NCBI RefSeq assembly: GCF_014172405.1
Contig: NZ_WNXC01000007.1
Span: 248,001-312,000 of the forward strand
Reading direction: 5' to 3'
From: Pedobacter gandavensis
Lineage (GTDB): Bacteria; Bacteroidota; Bacteroidia; Sphingobacteriales; Sphingobacteriaceae
DNA: 64,000 bases
Shown here piece by piece: positions 26,414 through 34,294 of this stretch. Positions within the stretch are counted from its first letter, which is position 1. Each line of letters opens with the position of its first letter. The notes under the pieces were generated by a model. The model was not told the origin of the DNA. It did not search any database and worked only from the letters and a program-made list of their open reading frames with translations. Both the position numbers and the translations under genes were made by a program.

Positions 26414-26986
26414 ATGGAAAAGAATAGCAATAAAAAAGAATTGTCGGCCGCAAATCGTGAAGAGTTGCTGAACACCTTAAAAGAGCGGTTTGAGAAAAAC
26501 AAGAATCGTCACAAAGGTATAACATGGGCTGAAGTACTAGCAAAGTTGGAAACTAATCCGGAAAAACTCTGGTCGCTCGATGAAATGGAGCTTTCTGGTG
26601 GTGAACCGGATGTGGTTGGTTACGACAATAATACAGCTGAATACATTTTCTATGATTGCGCAGCGGAAAGTCCTAAAGGTCGCCGGAGTCTTTGCTATGA
26701 CTATGAAGCTTTAGCATCCAGGAAAGAACATAAGCCGAAAAATAATGCAATAGATGTGGCTACTGCAATGGGGATCGAGATTTTAACAGAAACAGATTAC
26801 CGGGATTTACAAAAAATGGGTAAATTCGATTTGAAAACCTCGAGCTGGCTGAAAACACCTGCAGAGATCAGGGCACTAGGCGGTGCCATATTTGGGGATC
26901 GCCGCTACGATCATATTTTCAAATATCACAATGGCGCGGAATCTTACTATGCTGCCAGGGGATTCCGTGGTTCGTTAAGGGTTTAA
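26414..26986 (+). CDS. DUF4256-family protein
   Basis: A 190-residue soluble protein matching DUF4256. The features are LLNTLKERFEKN near the start, then MELSGGEPDVVG, the DCAAESPKGRRSLCYD segment with two cysteines, and a C-terminal GGAIFGDRRYDHIF followed by YYAARGFRG. The function of the family is unknown. It starts five bases after the SRPBCC stop and belongs to the ArsR-controlled operon, so it is probably induced with it. Confidence 0.85.
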   Translation: MEKNSNKKELSAANREELLNTLKERFEKNKNRHKGITWAEVLAKLETNPEKLWSLDEMELSGGEPDVVGYDNNTAEYIFYDCAAESPKGRRSLCYDYEALASRKEHKPKNNAIDVATAMGIEILTETDYRDLQKMGKFDLKTSSWLKTPAEIRALGGAIFGDRRYDHIFKYHNGAESYYAARGFRGSLRV

Positions 26987-27008
26987 ATTTTCAAAAAAGC
27001 TAAAATTT

Positions 27009-27623
27009 ATGACAACTGACCAAAGAAATCCCAAAGTAGATTTTTATTTTACTGAAGCCAGAAATTGGCAGCAAGAACTGGAACAGTTGAGGGGGATTGC
27101 GCTAGATTCCGGGCTTCATGAAGAATTGAAATGGGGTGTTCCTTGCTATAGTTTACATGGCAAAAACATCGTTTTAATCCATGATTTTAAGGAATATTGT
27201 GCGTTTCTATTTTTCAAAGGCGCCTTATTAAGTGATGCCAATGGCATTTTAATCCAGCAAACGGAAAATGTACAGGCTGCTCGTCAGGTTCGCTTCAGAA
27301 ATGTAATGGAAATCTTAGAACAGAAAGCCATATTGAAAGCTTATATCTATGAAGCGATTGAAGTAGAGAAAGCAGGCTTAAAAGTGGATTTAAAAAAGAC
27401 CACCGCATTCCCTATTGCCGCTGAGTTTGAACATAAACTGAAAGAGATACCAGCACTAAAAATTGCATTCGAAGCCTTGACACCAGGACGGCAACGCGCT
27501 TACTTACTTCATTTTGCTGCCCCAAAACAATCCAAAACCAGGGAATCAAGGGTGGAGAAATGTATCCCACAGATTCTTAATGGAAAGGGTTTAAAAGATG
27601 AAATTCTAAAAACTATTAAATAG
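27009..27623 (+). CDS. YdeI/OmpD-associated (DUF1801 plus YdeI) family protein
   Basis: A 204-residue cytoplasmic protein. The N-terminal half is a DUF1801 domain (HEELKWGVPCYSLHGKNIVL). The C-terminal half has the YdeI-type helical motif (LTPGRQRAYLLHFAAPKQ), followed by a short basic tail. The role of the family is unclear; relatives are described as bacteriocin-protection or OmpD-associated proteins. It is last in the ArsR operon, 22 bp after DUF4256. Its final 12 codons, its stop codon and 29 bp beyond are duplicated at 28542-28613, which brackets the two-gene module that follows. Confidence 0.85.
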   Translation: MTTDQRNPKVDFYFTEARNWQQELEQLRGIALDSGLHEELKWGVPCYSLHGKNIVLIHDFKEYCAFLFFKGALLSDANGILIQQTENVQAARQVRFRNVMEILEQKAILKAYIYEAIEVEKAGLKVDLKKTTAFPIAAEFEHKLKEIPALKIAFEALTPGRQRAYLLHFAAPKQSKTRESRVEKCIPQILNGKGLKDEILKTIK

Positions 27624-27655
27624 GCTACTGAATTTAAAAACAATTAGAAAAAGAC
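27584..27655 (+). repeat. Left direct repeat (ydeI-like 3' end)
   Basis: A 72-bp segment covering the last 12 codons, stop codon and 3' flank of the ydeI-like gene. It matches 28542-28613 at 66 of 72 positions without gaps, with a perfect 36-bp core (27591-27626 and 28549-28584). Confidence 0.92.
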
Positions 27656-27707
27656 AACTGTAAAGCATAAAGAGACTTAACTCATACATTCATTGAATAA
27701 TATTTGT

Positions 27708-27715
27708 TATTTTTG
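27708..27715 (+). promoter_or_regulatory. -7 element TATTTTTG of the two-gene module
   Basis: A TAnnTTTG match ending four bases before the ATG at 27720. It predicts an almost leaderless transcript and shows that the module has its own promoter inside the repeat-bracketed segment. Confidence 0.55.
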
Positions 27716-27719
27716 TAGC

Positions 27720-27947
27720 ATGGCAAAGGTAAACAGTAGTAAACAAGTTCCTAAAGGAGTGAGATTAAAATGGGCTTCATTAAAAGAAGCTACATCTGTT
27801 AAGCTATCTTCTGATGCTATCCGCGGGACCCGGTCTTCTTCGAATGGTAAATTTGTGACAAGGTATTCAGGGTCAGGTCAATTTATTGAAAAGACAGCTG
27901 AGAGAATCCAAAATAACAATTCTAACGGAAATTTACTTATCCCTTGA
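27720..27947 (+). CDS. Uncharacterised 75-residue basic protein, first gene of the module
   Basis: A small Lys/Ser/Gly-rich protein with no recognised domain. I start it at ATG 27720 rather than at the in-frame ATG nine codons earlier, because a strong -7 element lies in between. It has no signal peptide or membrane segment. Its TGA overlaps the TTG start of the next gene (TTGA), indicating translational coupling. The pair lies alone within a segment bracketed by direct repeats. The layout recalls toxin-antitoxin or small defence pairs, but no known family is recognised and no function is claimed. Confidence 0.65.
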   Translation: MAKVNSSKQVPKGVRLKWASLKEATSVKLSSDAIRGTRSSSNGKFVTRYSGSGQFIEKTAERIQNNNSNGNLLIP

Positions 27948-28495
27948 CCTTCCAATATCCTGGTTATCCGTTAGTCTTTATTCAAAAACAACCTTGCAGA
28001 GATGCCTCAGCGCATTTATTTACCCTCATTTATAAGTTCTATTCTCCCATCACAAAGCTCAAATATATATTACGGGCGGATTATCATGAACACGATATTT
28101 TCGGTATTAAATTCTATGCATCCTGTCATAAAAAAAGTGAGCATAAATATTCCAAAATAACAAATAAAGGTGATGTAGGAAATATACTTATTAGTTGCCT
28201 GAATGTGATCCCCATCATACTTAAGGATTATCCGGATTCCTCATTTGGATTCATTGGTGCCAGAACCATTGATTTTGCCTCAAAAACAGTAGAGGATTAT
28301 AAAAACACCCAACGTTTCCGGGTTTATAAAGAAGTAGTACCTTATAAAATAGGTCCAAAAACCTTTGAACACATAGAGTATGCAGACATTAGCGGTTATT
28401 TATTGATCAACAGAAACTCCGGTAATATTGATAAAAAAGAAAGAAACCTGATTAATATGTTCACACTTACTTATCAAGACTTGTTGGACATATAA
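27944..28495 (+). CDS. Uncharacterised 183-residue protein, second gene of the module
   Basis: A soluble protein with no recognised domain, signal peptide or membrane segment. It starts at TTG overlapping the upstream stop codon; no ATG lies near the conserved-looking start. Visible features are YHEHDIFGIKFYA, the lysine-rich HKKSEHKYSKITNKGD, SSFGFIGARTID and TQRFRVYKEVV followed by a strand-rich end. It is aromatic- and lysine-rich. Proteins of this general look occur as hypotheticals in Bacteroidota, but I cannot name a family. A nearly complete copy of the ydeI-like 3' end begins 46 bp downstream. Confidence 0.7.
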   Translation: MTFQYPGYPLVFIQKQPCRDASAHLFTLIYKFYSPITKLKYILRADYHEHDIFGIKFYASCHKKSEHKYSKITNKGDVGNILISCLNVIPIILKDYPDSSFGFIGARTIDFASKTVEDYKNTQRFRVYKEVVPYKIGPKTFEHIEYADISGYLLINRNSGNIDKKERNLINMFTLTYQDLLDI

Positions 28496-28541
28496 TTTTT
28501 TCTATTCCTTCCCCGCCCTGCGCCATGCGAACCATCCACCT

Positions 28542-28613
28542 AAAGGGCTTAAAAGATGAAATTCTAAAAACTATTAAATAGGCTTCTGAATTCAAAACCA
28601 ATAAAAAAAAGAC
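28542..28613 (+). repeat. Right direct repeat (ydeI-like 3' end remnant)
   Basis: A second copy of the 72-bp ydeI-like 3' end, including an in-frame GLKDEILKTIK plus stop and 29 bp of 3' flank. Homology stops sharply at its left edge, so no other part of a second ydeI-like gene is present here. The repeat-to-repeat distance is 958 bp. Confidence 0.92.
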
Positions 28614-28668
28614 GGAATCTTTTTAAAAAAAACAACAGAATCTAATAGACCAAAAGTCGATCTATACC

Positions 28669-28710
28669 AAAATCATACTTTAAACGATTTAAAGTATGAT
28701 TTTACCTTTT
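28669..28710 (+). terminator. Intrinsic terminator beyond the right repeat
   Basis: A 16-bp perfect stem (28669-28684 with 28688-28703), three-base loop CGA, followed by ACC and six Ts. It may be the original terminator of the arsR operon, now also serving the inserted module. Confidence 0.8.
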
Positions 28711-28730
28711 TTCTCCAAAAACCGCCTGCA

Positions 28731-28761
28731 TTTGTTTCTTTGGCACATTTCATTACATTTG
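28731..28761 (+). promoter_or_regulatory. Bacteroidota promoter of lat
   Basis: TTG at 28732-28734, 19-bp spacer, TACATTTG at 28754-28761. This is an exact fit to the -33/-7 consensus TTG-N19-TAnnTTTG, 21 bp upstream of the ATG. Confidence 0.8.
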
Positions 28762-28782
28762 ATTAAACCAAAATAAAGCACT

Positions 28783-30114
28783 ATGTATCAACTAACTGTA
28801 GGTCCGGATCAGGTAAATGAGACTTTAAGCAAACATATTTTAGCGGATGGCTTCGACCTCACCTATGATATAGAAAAAAGCCAGGGTGCTTACATCTACG
28901 ATTCAAAATACAAACGAAATTTACTGGATTTCTTCACTTGTTTTGCATCTGTTCCCTTGGGATATAACCATCCTAAAATGATCAATGATGAAGCATTCAA
29001 GAAGAACTTATTGTTGGCTGCATTGTCCAACCCTTCCAATTCTGATGTATACACGCAGCAGTATGCCCAATTTGTAGCTACATTTTCAAATGTCGGGATT
29101 CCTTCCTACCTTCCGCATGCCTTTTTCATTGCCGGTGGAGCCTTAGCGGTAGAAAATGCGATTAAAGTAGCGATGGACTGGAAAGTTCAAAAGAACTTTG
29201 CCAGGGGATACAAGGAAGAGAAAGGTTTTAAAGTACTTCATTTTGAGAAAGCCTTCCATGGCCGATCGGGTTATACACTCAGTTTAACGAATACCTTGCC
29301 AGATAAAACCAAATGGTTCGCTAAGTTCGACTGGCCAAGAGTATCTGTGCCAACAGTTAAATTCCCGCTGCAGGACGAAAACCTAAAAAATGCAATTTCG
29401 ACGGAAGAAGCTTCCATTGTACAGATTAAGCAGGCTTTTGCAGAAAATAAAGATGAGATCTGTGCGATCATTGTGGAGCCGATTCAATCAGAAGGCGGTG
29501 ATAATCATTTGCGGGAGGAGTTTCTGATTCAGTTGAAAACCCTTGCCGATGAAAACGAAGCTTTTTTGATTTATGATGAGGTGCAAACTGGTGTAGGCTT
29601 AACGGGTAAATTCTGGTGTCATCAGCATTACAGTGAAAAAGCACGTCCGGATATTCTTGCCTTCGGGAAAAAGATGCAGATTTGCGGAATTCTGGTGGGT
29701 GATAAAGTGGATCAAATAGAATCTAATGTGTTCCATGTTCCTTCAAGAATCAATTCCACCTGGGGCGGTAACCTGGTAGACATGGTGCGTTCTACACAGA
29801 TTTTACAGATCCTTGAGGAAGATCAGCTTTGCAATAATGCCACAGTTGTAGGTCAATATCTGAAAGAAAACCTGGCACAATTTGCCCAAAAATATGATAA
29901 GGTAACCAATGTAAGGGGAAAAGGCTTACTTTGTGCTTTTGACTTCCCAAGCAAAGAGATGCGCAATGCTTTCATCCAAAAAGGAATGGAAAACAATGTG
30001 ATGTTTTTAGGTTGTGGAAACCAAACCATCCGTTTCAGACCATCACTCTGCATAGAAAAAAAGCATATCGATGAAGGAATGGAGGTGATGCATAAAATTT
30101 TACCAACTTTATAA
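28783..30114 (+). CDS. lat: L-lysine 6-transaminase
   Basis: A 443-residue class III PLP aminotransferase that converts L-lysine and 2-oxoglutarate to 2-aminoadipate 6-semialdehyde and glutamate. The start (HILADGFDLTYDIEKSQGAY) and DFFTCFASVPLGYNHPKM are characteristic of lysine epsilon-aminotransferases rather than of ornithine or GABA transaminases. EVQTGVG and the PLP lysine in FGKK (K296 or K297) complete the active site. The following gene overlaps its stop by one base. A glutaryl-CoA-dehydrogenase-type enzyme lies convergent just downstream, which fits lysine catabolism. Confidence 0.9.
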   Translation: MYQLTVGPDQVNETLSKHILADGFDLTYDIEKSQGAYIYDSKYKRNLLDFFTCFASVPLGYNHPKMINDEAFKKNLLLAALSNPSNSDVYTQQYAQFVATFSNVGIPSYLPHAFFIAGGALAVENAIKVAMDWKVQKNFARGYKEEKGFKVLHFEKAFHGRSGYTLSLTNTLPDKTKWFAKFDWPRVSVPTVKFPLQDENLKNAISTEEASIVQIKQAFAENKDEICAIIVEPIQSEGGDNHLREEFLIQLKTLADENEAFLIYDEVQTGVGLTGKFWCHQHYSEKARPDILAFGKKMQICGILVGDKVDQIESNVFHVPSRINSTWGGNLVDMVRSTQILQILEEDQLCNNATVVGQYLKENLAQFAQKYDKVTNVRGKGLLCAFDFPSKEMRNAFIQKGMENNVMFLGCGNQTIRFRPSLCIEKKHIDEGMEVMHKILPTL

Positions 30115-30518
30115 TGCGTAATAAAAAGTTTAATATTTTTCTGAGTGTAGTGATTTTAGTGTTAGTAGGATGGATGATGAAGGGCACCTTTACCCAACCG
30201 GGGATTGACGATCTGAAGGGAGAGTTTACCGAGGTGGCACATTACCGGAACGAAAACAATACCGGCCCGATACAATACGTATTTACGGTGACGGTAAAAG
30301 ACACGTTATGGTCTGAAATGGAGACTTATGGTAATTTCAAACCCCACCATAAAGGGGGAAATACCAAGGTTTACTTCTTCATGAAAGGCTCAACTGTCCC
30401 AAATCAACTGAGCCCGGGAAAAGTAAACTTTGACCCTACTTATAATGGTGCTTGTATTGCCCTTTACGAAAAAACTGCGATGGGCAATACAAGCTTAACC
30501 AAATACCCTTTTAAATAG
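30114..30518 (+). CDS. Uncharacterised single-pass membrane-anchored protein
   Basis: A 134-residue protein with a basic start and one hydrophobic helix (about 8-22), acting as an uncleaved anchor or signal. A soluble, strand-rich domain follows (YVFTVTVKD, KVYFFMKG). No domain is recognised. Its ATG overlaps the lat stop codon (TAATG), so it is translated together with lat. The role is unknown and need not be linked to lysine metabolism. Confidence 0.7.
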   Translation: MRNKKFNIFLSVVILVLVGWMMKGTFTQPGIDDLKGEFTEVAHYRNENNTGPIQYVFTVTVKDTLWSEMETYGNFKPHHKGGNTKVYFFMKGSTVPNQLSPGKVNFDPTYNGACIALYEKTAMGNTSLTKYPFK

Positions 30519-30540
30519 AAAAAAGGGCTTTCCTATCCTA

Positions 30541-31902
30541 TTATACAAAGGCAGAAAAACCAGTGATGGCTCTGCCTACAATTAAAGTGTTGATCTCTTT
30601 GGTCCCTTCATAAGAATAAATTGCTTCCGCATCTGCAACGAAACGCGCCACATCATACTCTAATAAAATCCCATTTCCGCCCATCACTTCCCTTGCCCTG
30701 CTCACCACATCTCTGGTTCGCATCGAACAAAACACTTTCGCTAAAGAAGCATGCTCGTCGGTTAACAGGTTTTGATCCTGAAGCTGCGACAAGCGGAAAC
30801 AAAGTGTCTGCATGGCCGTCAGATTAGACAGCATTTCCACCAAGTGGTTCTGAATCAATTGAAAAGAAGCAATCGGTTTACCGAACTGTTTCCTGGTGCG
30901 GGTATAATGTAAGGCACTTTCATAAGCTCCCCTGGCACAGCCTACCGCCTGCCAGGCCACTCCTGCCCTGGTCATCTTCAGCACCTTGGCTGTGTCTTTA
31001 AAGGAATTCGCATTTTGAAGGCGATCTTCTTCCGCTACCTCACAATTGGTCAAGGTGATCAATCCGTTTTGCACAATTCTAAGCGCCATTTTATCCATCA
31101 TCTTCTCTACCGCAAAACCTTTCGTCCCTTTCCTAACCAAAAAGCCTTTTACTTCCTGGTCGTCCAGGTCTCTGGCCCAGATAATGGTGACATCAGAAAA
31201 AGTCGCATTGCCGATCCATTTCTTCTGCCCATTTAAAATCCATTTGTTACCCTGACGTTTTGCGGTAGTGGTTAAACCTCCAGCAACCCCAGAACCAACT
31301 TCCGGCTCCGTTAAGCCGAAAGCGCCAATAGTTTTCATCTGCTGCATTCCCGGCAACCATTCTTCTTTCTGTGCTTCAGAACCGAGCAAATAGATAGAGC
31401 CCATGGCCAAGCCACTTTGCACCCCAAAAAAGGTGGACATAGAAGTATCTACTCTGGCCATTTCCATCGCCAGTATCCCTTCCATTAAATTTGATTTATT
31501 GGGACAGCCGTAGCCCTTGTAGGTCAGGCCGCAGATATTGAGCGCTGCAATACCTGGAATCAGCTCAAAAGGAAACTCTGCTTTCAGCCAATATTTATTG
31601 ACTACCGGCTTCACTTCTCTTTCCAGGAAATCGCGGACTTTAAGCTGTAAAGCCCGGTCTTCTTCTTTTAACGCCTCCTCACCAAGGTGGTAAAAATCAC
31701 CTTCAATAGCTGGAAGCTCCCGATGTTTATGTGGTGTTCCAATCATTTTCATGAGCCCTTGCAATTGCGTTTCATCAAGATTGGATACCGAATCTACAAT
31801 TTTAGTCAGGTCTACCTTTTTAGAAAGGGACTCCAGCTTTTGGAAGTCTACACTTTTGAATAGTGTATAGGCATTTTTAAGGGAAGAAAATATATTCGAC
31901 AT
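30541..31902 (-). CDS. Acyl-CoA dehydrogenase, glutaryl-CoA dehydrogenase-like
   Basis: A 453-residue FAD flavoprotein. ACAD domains run from about residue 78: FGLTEPEVGSG (195-205), the QKKWIGNA substrate-loop region, RAREVMGGNGI (402-412) and the catalytic glutamate E432 in YEGT. An N-terminal extension of about 65 residues precedes the first domain. The GNATFSD and TRKQFGKPI segments point towards the glutaryl-CoA dehydrogenase/short-chain acyl-CoA oxidase branch, but substrate choice is inferred. It converges with lat, 22 bp away, supporting a role late in lysine breakdown. Function in fatty-acid oxidation is the alternative. Confidence 0.85.
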   Translation of the reverse strand: MSNIFSSLKNAYTLFKSVDFQKLESLSKKVDLTKIVDSVSNLDETQLQGLMKMIGTPHKHRELPAIEGDFYHLGEEALKEEDRALQLKVRDFLEREVKPVVNKYWLKAEFPFELIPGIAALNICGLTYKGYGCPNKSNLMEGILAMEMARVDTSMSTFFGVQSGLAMGSIYLLGSEAQKEEWLPGMQQMKTIGAFGLTEPEVGSGVAGGLTTTAKRQGNKWILNGQKKWIGNATFSDVTIIWARDLDDQEVKGFLVRKGTKGFAVEKMMDKMALRIVQNGLITLTNCEVAEEDRLQNANSFKDTAKVLKMTRAGVAWQAVGCARGAYESALHYTRTRKQFGKPIASFQLIQNHLVEMLSNLTAMQTLCFRLSQLQDQNLLTDEHASLAKVFCSMRTRDVVSRAREVMGGNGILLEYDVARFVADAEAIYSYEGTKEINTLIVGRAITGFSAFV

Positions 31903-32023
31903 ATTTTGCGTTTTCTTTTAAAAACAGCAAAAAGTTGATTTTGTTAGTTATGGAGGAAGATCCAACTTTTAGAAGCGGATGAAAACGACATTTTGAAGCG
32001 GAAATCACTGGATACCGGAAAGC

Positions 32024-32054
32024 AAAAAAGTCCCTTCCATAAAAAGGAAAGGAC
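32024..32054 (-). terminator. Intrinsic terminator of the bshB1 operon
   Basis: On the minus strand a 9-bp stem with one mismatch (32046-32054 with 32030-32038) is followed by six Ts (complement of 32024-32029), 39 bp after the bshB1 stop. Confidence 0.75.
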
Positions 32055-32092
32055 CTTTGACATTGAAAGGAAAGACCTCTTGCCTGAAAATA

Positions 32093-32809
32093 TTAGCTTA
32101 AATTGAAAAGGTCATTTACGCCCAGCAATTTACGGGAAGTAAAGCCTTCCCCATAAGTGGCTCCAATAGATTTACCGAACTCGCGAGCCCGACCAATTAC
32201 GCTATCGAAGAACTCCGGTGAGGAGATATAAGTTTCCTGTTCCTCATGATCAGGATTAAAAAACTGTGTTTTAAATGCTTTGATCGAGTCTATTTTCGTC
32301 TGAATGAAAGGGGTAATGTCAATAATGATATCAGGTTCAATGTATCGATCCTGAATATACTGCAGGATCAACCTTGGTCTCCATGCTTCCTGTGCTACCC
32401 CATCGATTTCAGTATGAATTTTAGGTAGGCCAGATAAGAAGCAGGCGTCATTACTCAAATCTCCTGCACGCCCATGATCAGGGTGTCTATCATGCAAGGC
32501 ATTCGTTAAAATAATTTCCGGTTGATATTTACGGATCATTTTGATGATAGCCAGGCGATGTTCTTCATCATTGGTAAAGAAACCGTCTCTGAAACGAAGA
32601 TTCTCGCGGGCATGGATTCCTAATATTTTAGCGGAATCTGCAGCTTCCTCATCTCTGATTTCTGCGGAGCCACGGGTGCCCAGCTCTCCTCGGGTAAAAT
32701 CAATAATTCCTACTTTTTTACCGAGGGCAATGTGTTTTGCAATTGTTCCCGAACAGCCTAATTCTGCATCGTCCGGGTGAACGGCAAGGACTAATATATC
32801 TAATTTCAT
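32093..32809 (-). CDS. bshB1: Bacillithiol biosynthesis deacetylase BshB1
   Basis: A 238-residue PIG-L/LmbE-family zinc hydrolase that removes acetate from GlcNAc-malate, the second step of bacillithiol synthesis. The zinc and catalytic residues are visible in HPDDAELG (H11, D13, D14) and RHPDHGRA (H112). TRGELGTRGSAEIRDEEA is characteristic of the BshB1 branch. It is third in the operon DUF4294-gpx-bshB1, 22 bp after gpx, which groups a low-molecular-weight thiol pathway with a thiol peroxidase. Confidence 0.92.
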   Translation of the reverse strand: MKLDILVLAVHPDDAELGCSGTIAKHIALGKKVGIIDFTRGELGTRGSAEIRDEEAADSAKILGIHARENLRFRDGFFTNDEEHRLAIIKMIRKYQPEIILTNALHDRHPDHGRAGDLSNDACFLSGLPKIHTEIDGVAQEAWRPRLILQYIQDRYIEPDIIIDITPFIQTKIDSIKAFKTQFFNPDHEEQETYISSPEFFDSVIGRAREFGKSIGATYGEGFTSRKLLGVNDLFNLS

Positions 32810-32831
32810 ACGTTTAAAATTGTTGCGCCTA

Positions 32832-33329
32832 TTATCCCAGTCGCTGGATCTTCTTCTTTATTTTGTTGGATAATGGTTTGGTAAAAGGATAGAAATAGTC
32901 GACCACTTCTCCCTGTTTATTGATTAAATATTTGTGGAAGTTCCATCTTGGCGTAGAGGACACCTGTCCATTGAGTTTTTTATCCCCAAGAAATTTAAAC
33001 AGTGGATGGGCATGTTCCCCCCTGACCATCGTCTTCTCAAAAACAGGAAATTCTACCCCATAATTTAGCTCACAGAACTCCTGAATTCCGGCACCTTCTA
33101 AAGGCTCTTGTCTGCCGAAATCATTGGAAGGAAAGGCCAGCACCTCAAAATCCTGCGCTTTCAGCTCTTCCCTTAACTCCTGTAATTCCTTGAGCTGAGG
33201 TGCAAAACCACAAGCCGAAGCAATGTTGACAATTAATAAGTTTTTATCTTTATAATCGGAAAGGTTCTTTTCTGTTCCATTGATCAATTTTACCTTAAAC
33301 TGGTGTATACTTTTTGGTTGATCCGACAT
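32832..33329 (-). CDS. Glutathione peroxidase-family thiol peroxidase
   Basis: A 165-residue peroxidase reducing hydrogen and organic peroxides. The peroxidatic residue is C40 in ASACGFAPQ, with tetrad partners Q74 in GRQEP and W129/N130 in RWNF. The usual FPCNQF reads FPSNDF, so that cysteine is missing; C86 in EFCELNYGVEFP is the probable resolving cysteine. Family members of this type normally use thioredoxin rather than glutathione. It has no export signal. It lies three bases after the DUF4294 gene and just before bshB1. Confidence 0.92.
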   Translation of the reverse strand: MSDQPKSIHQFKVKLINGTEKNLSDYKDKNLLIVNIASACGFAPQLKELQELREELKAQDFEVLAFPSNDFGRQEPLEGAGIQEFCELNYGVEFPVFEKTMVRGEHAHPLFKFLGDKKLNGQVSSTPRWNFHKYLINKQGEVVDYFYPFTKPLSNKIKKKIQRLG

Positions 33330-33332
33330 ATT

Positions 33333-33950
33333 TTATTGGTAAAACCCGGAAGAAAGAATGATGGCTTCAATGTCCCGTTCTTCCGATGGGTTGTATTTAC
33401 TTTTTAGGTTATGGCCAACTACTCTGGCTACTGATTGATATAAAAAGGCGGTGACACCTCCTTTGGTTTCTTTTACAATTTCATAAGTGGTACGTCCTAC
33501 TTCACGGTCGATCAGCTTTGTTAAAATCTGTCCCTGTGAAATTGTCAACTCTTTAATCTCGCGATTAAACATGTCTTTAATCTCTTGATCACACTGTTTA
33601 ACGAGAATTTTTTGTGATTTTTTATCGGTTGCCAATGCCAGGTCTTTTTCCAGTTGCTCATATCTGCGTTTTGCAAAAAGCGCATAAGGCATTACCTTCA
33701 TCACATTATAACGCAATCGGTTATAGGCTGCACGATCTTCAGGACTCTTAAACAGGCGCGTCGCAGAAATCACGACTTCCTGAAGTGAAATCCATGGAAT
33801 CATGACCCCGTTATCATTTGTACCCGCTACACGGATGGTGTCATTTTTTCCCAATACCGGATATATCACGCCTCCACCGCTCGTCTGCGCTTTCGCAGAA
33901 CCAGCTGTAATCATGACAATTGACAGAAAAAACAACCTATAAAATTTCAT
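33333..33950 (-). CDS. Secreted DUF4294-family protein
   Basis: A 205-residue exported protein with a signal peptide ending SAKAQ (about residue 22). The DUF4294 core follows: the ISLQEVVISATRLF segment, then a long charged helical region (RRYEQLEKDL) and GQILTKLIDREVGRTTYEIV. The function of this Bacteroidota family is unknown. It is first in the three-gene operon with gpx (three-base gap) and bshB1. A 341-bp divergent spacer separates it from the rel/spoT gene. Confidence 0.88.
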   Translation of the reverse strand: MKFYRLFFLSIVMITAGSAKAQTSGGGVIYPVLGKNDTIRVAGTNDNGVMIPWISLQEVVISATRLFKSPEDRAAYNRLRYNVMKVMPYALFAKRRYEQLEKDLALATDKKSQKILVKQCDQEIKDMFNREIKELTISQGQILTKLIDREVGRTTYEIVKETKGGVTAFLYQSVARVVGHNLKSKYNPSEERDIEAIILSSGFYQ

Positions 33951-34291
33951 AAATTTATACCTCTTCAGTAAAGGCTAATTTAATATATTACTTTGATTAC
34001 AATCTAAGATAAAGTTTTCAAGAATAAAGCTTATCATCCTGACGTAAATTATGCAAATGAAATGCCAAGGATCATTCCACAAAAATGACCGGTTAAGAAC
34101 GAAAAAGAAATAACGCTAAGAGAAACTTAAAATTGGATGAATTATTGTGTATGTCAATAGGATCTTTACAAAAAGCTTATATTAACGAAAGTATAGGGGT
34201 AATAAACTAGCATTTTAGTAAAATTTTAGGTTCATTTGCCATGAGAAGCGCGATCCATAACCGATAACATTACCGAAAAACAAACGAGAGA
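33951..34291. other. Divergent intergenic spacer, DUF4294 / rel
   Basis: AT-rich spacer that must hold two divergent promoters. Only imperfect -7 elements are seen (TTCATTTG towards rel, TAGATTG towards DUF4294). No hairpin, repeat or ORF is recognised. Confidence 0.5.
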
Positions 34292-34294
34292 TTG

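Noticed and set aside
27693..27719. Upstream ATG of the small module gene
   Set aside because: It lies before and across the -7 element at 27708-27715, so it would not be in the transcript.
27584..28613. Insertion sequence or classical transposon explaining the direct repeats
   Set aside because: No transposase, no terminal inverted repeats, and 72-bp repeats are far longer than target-site duplications.
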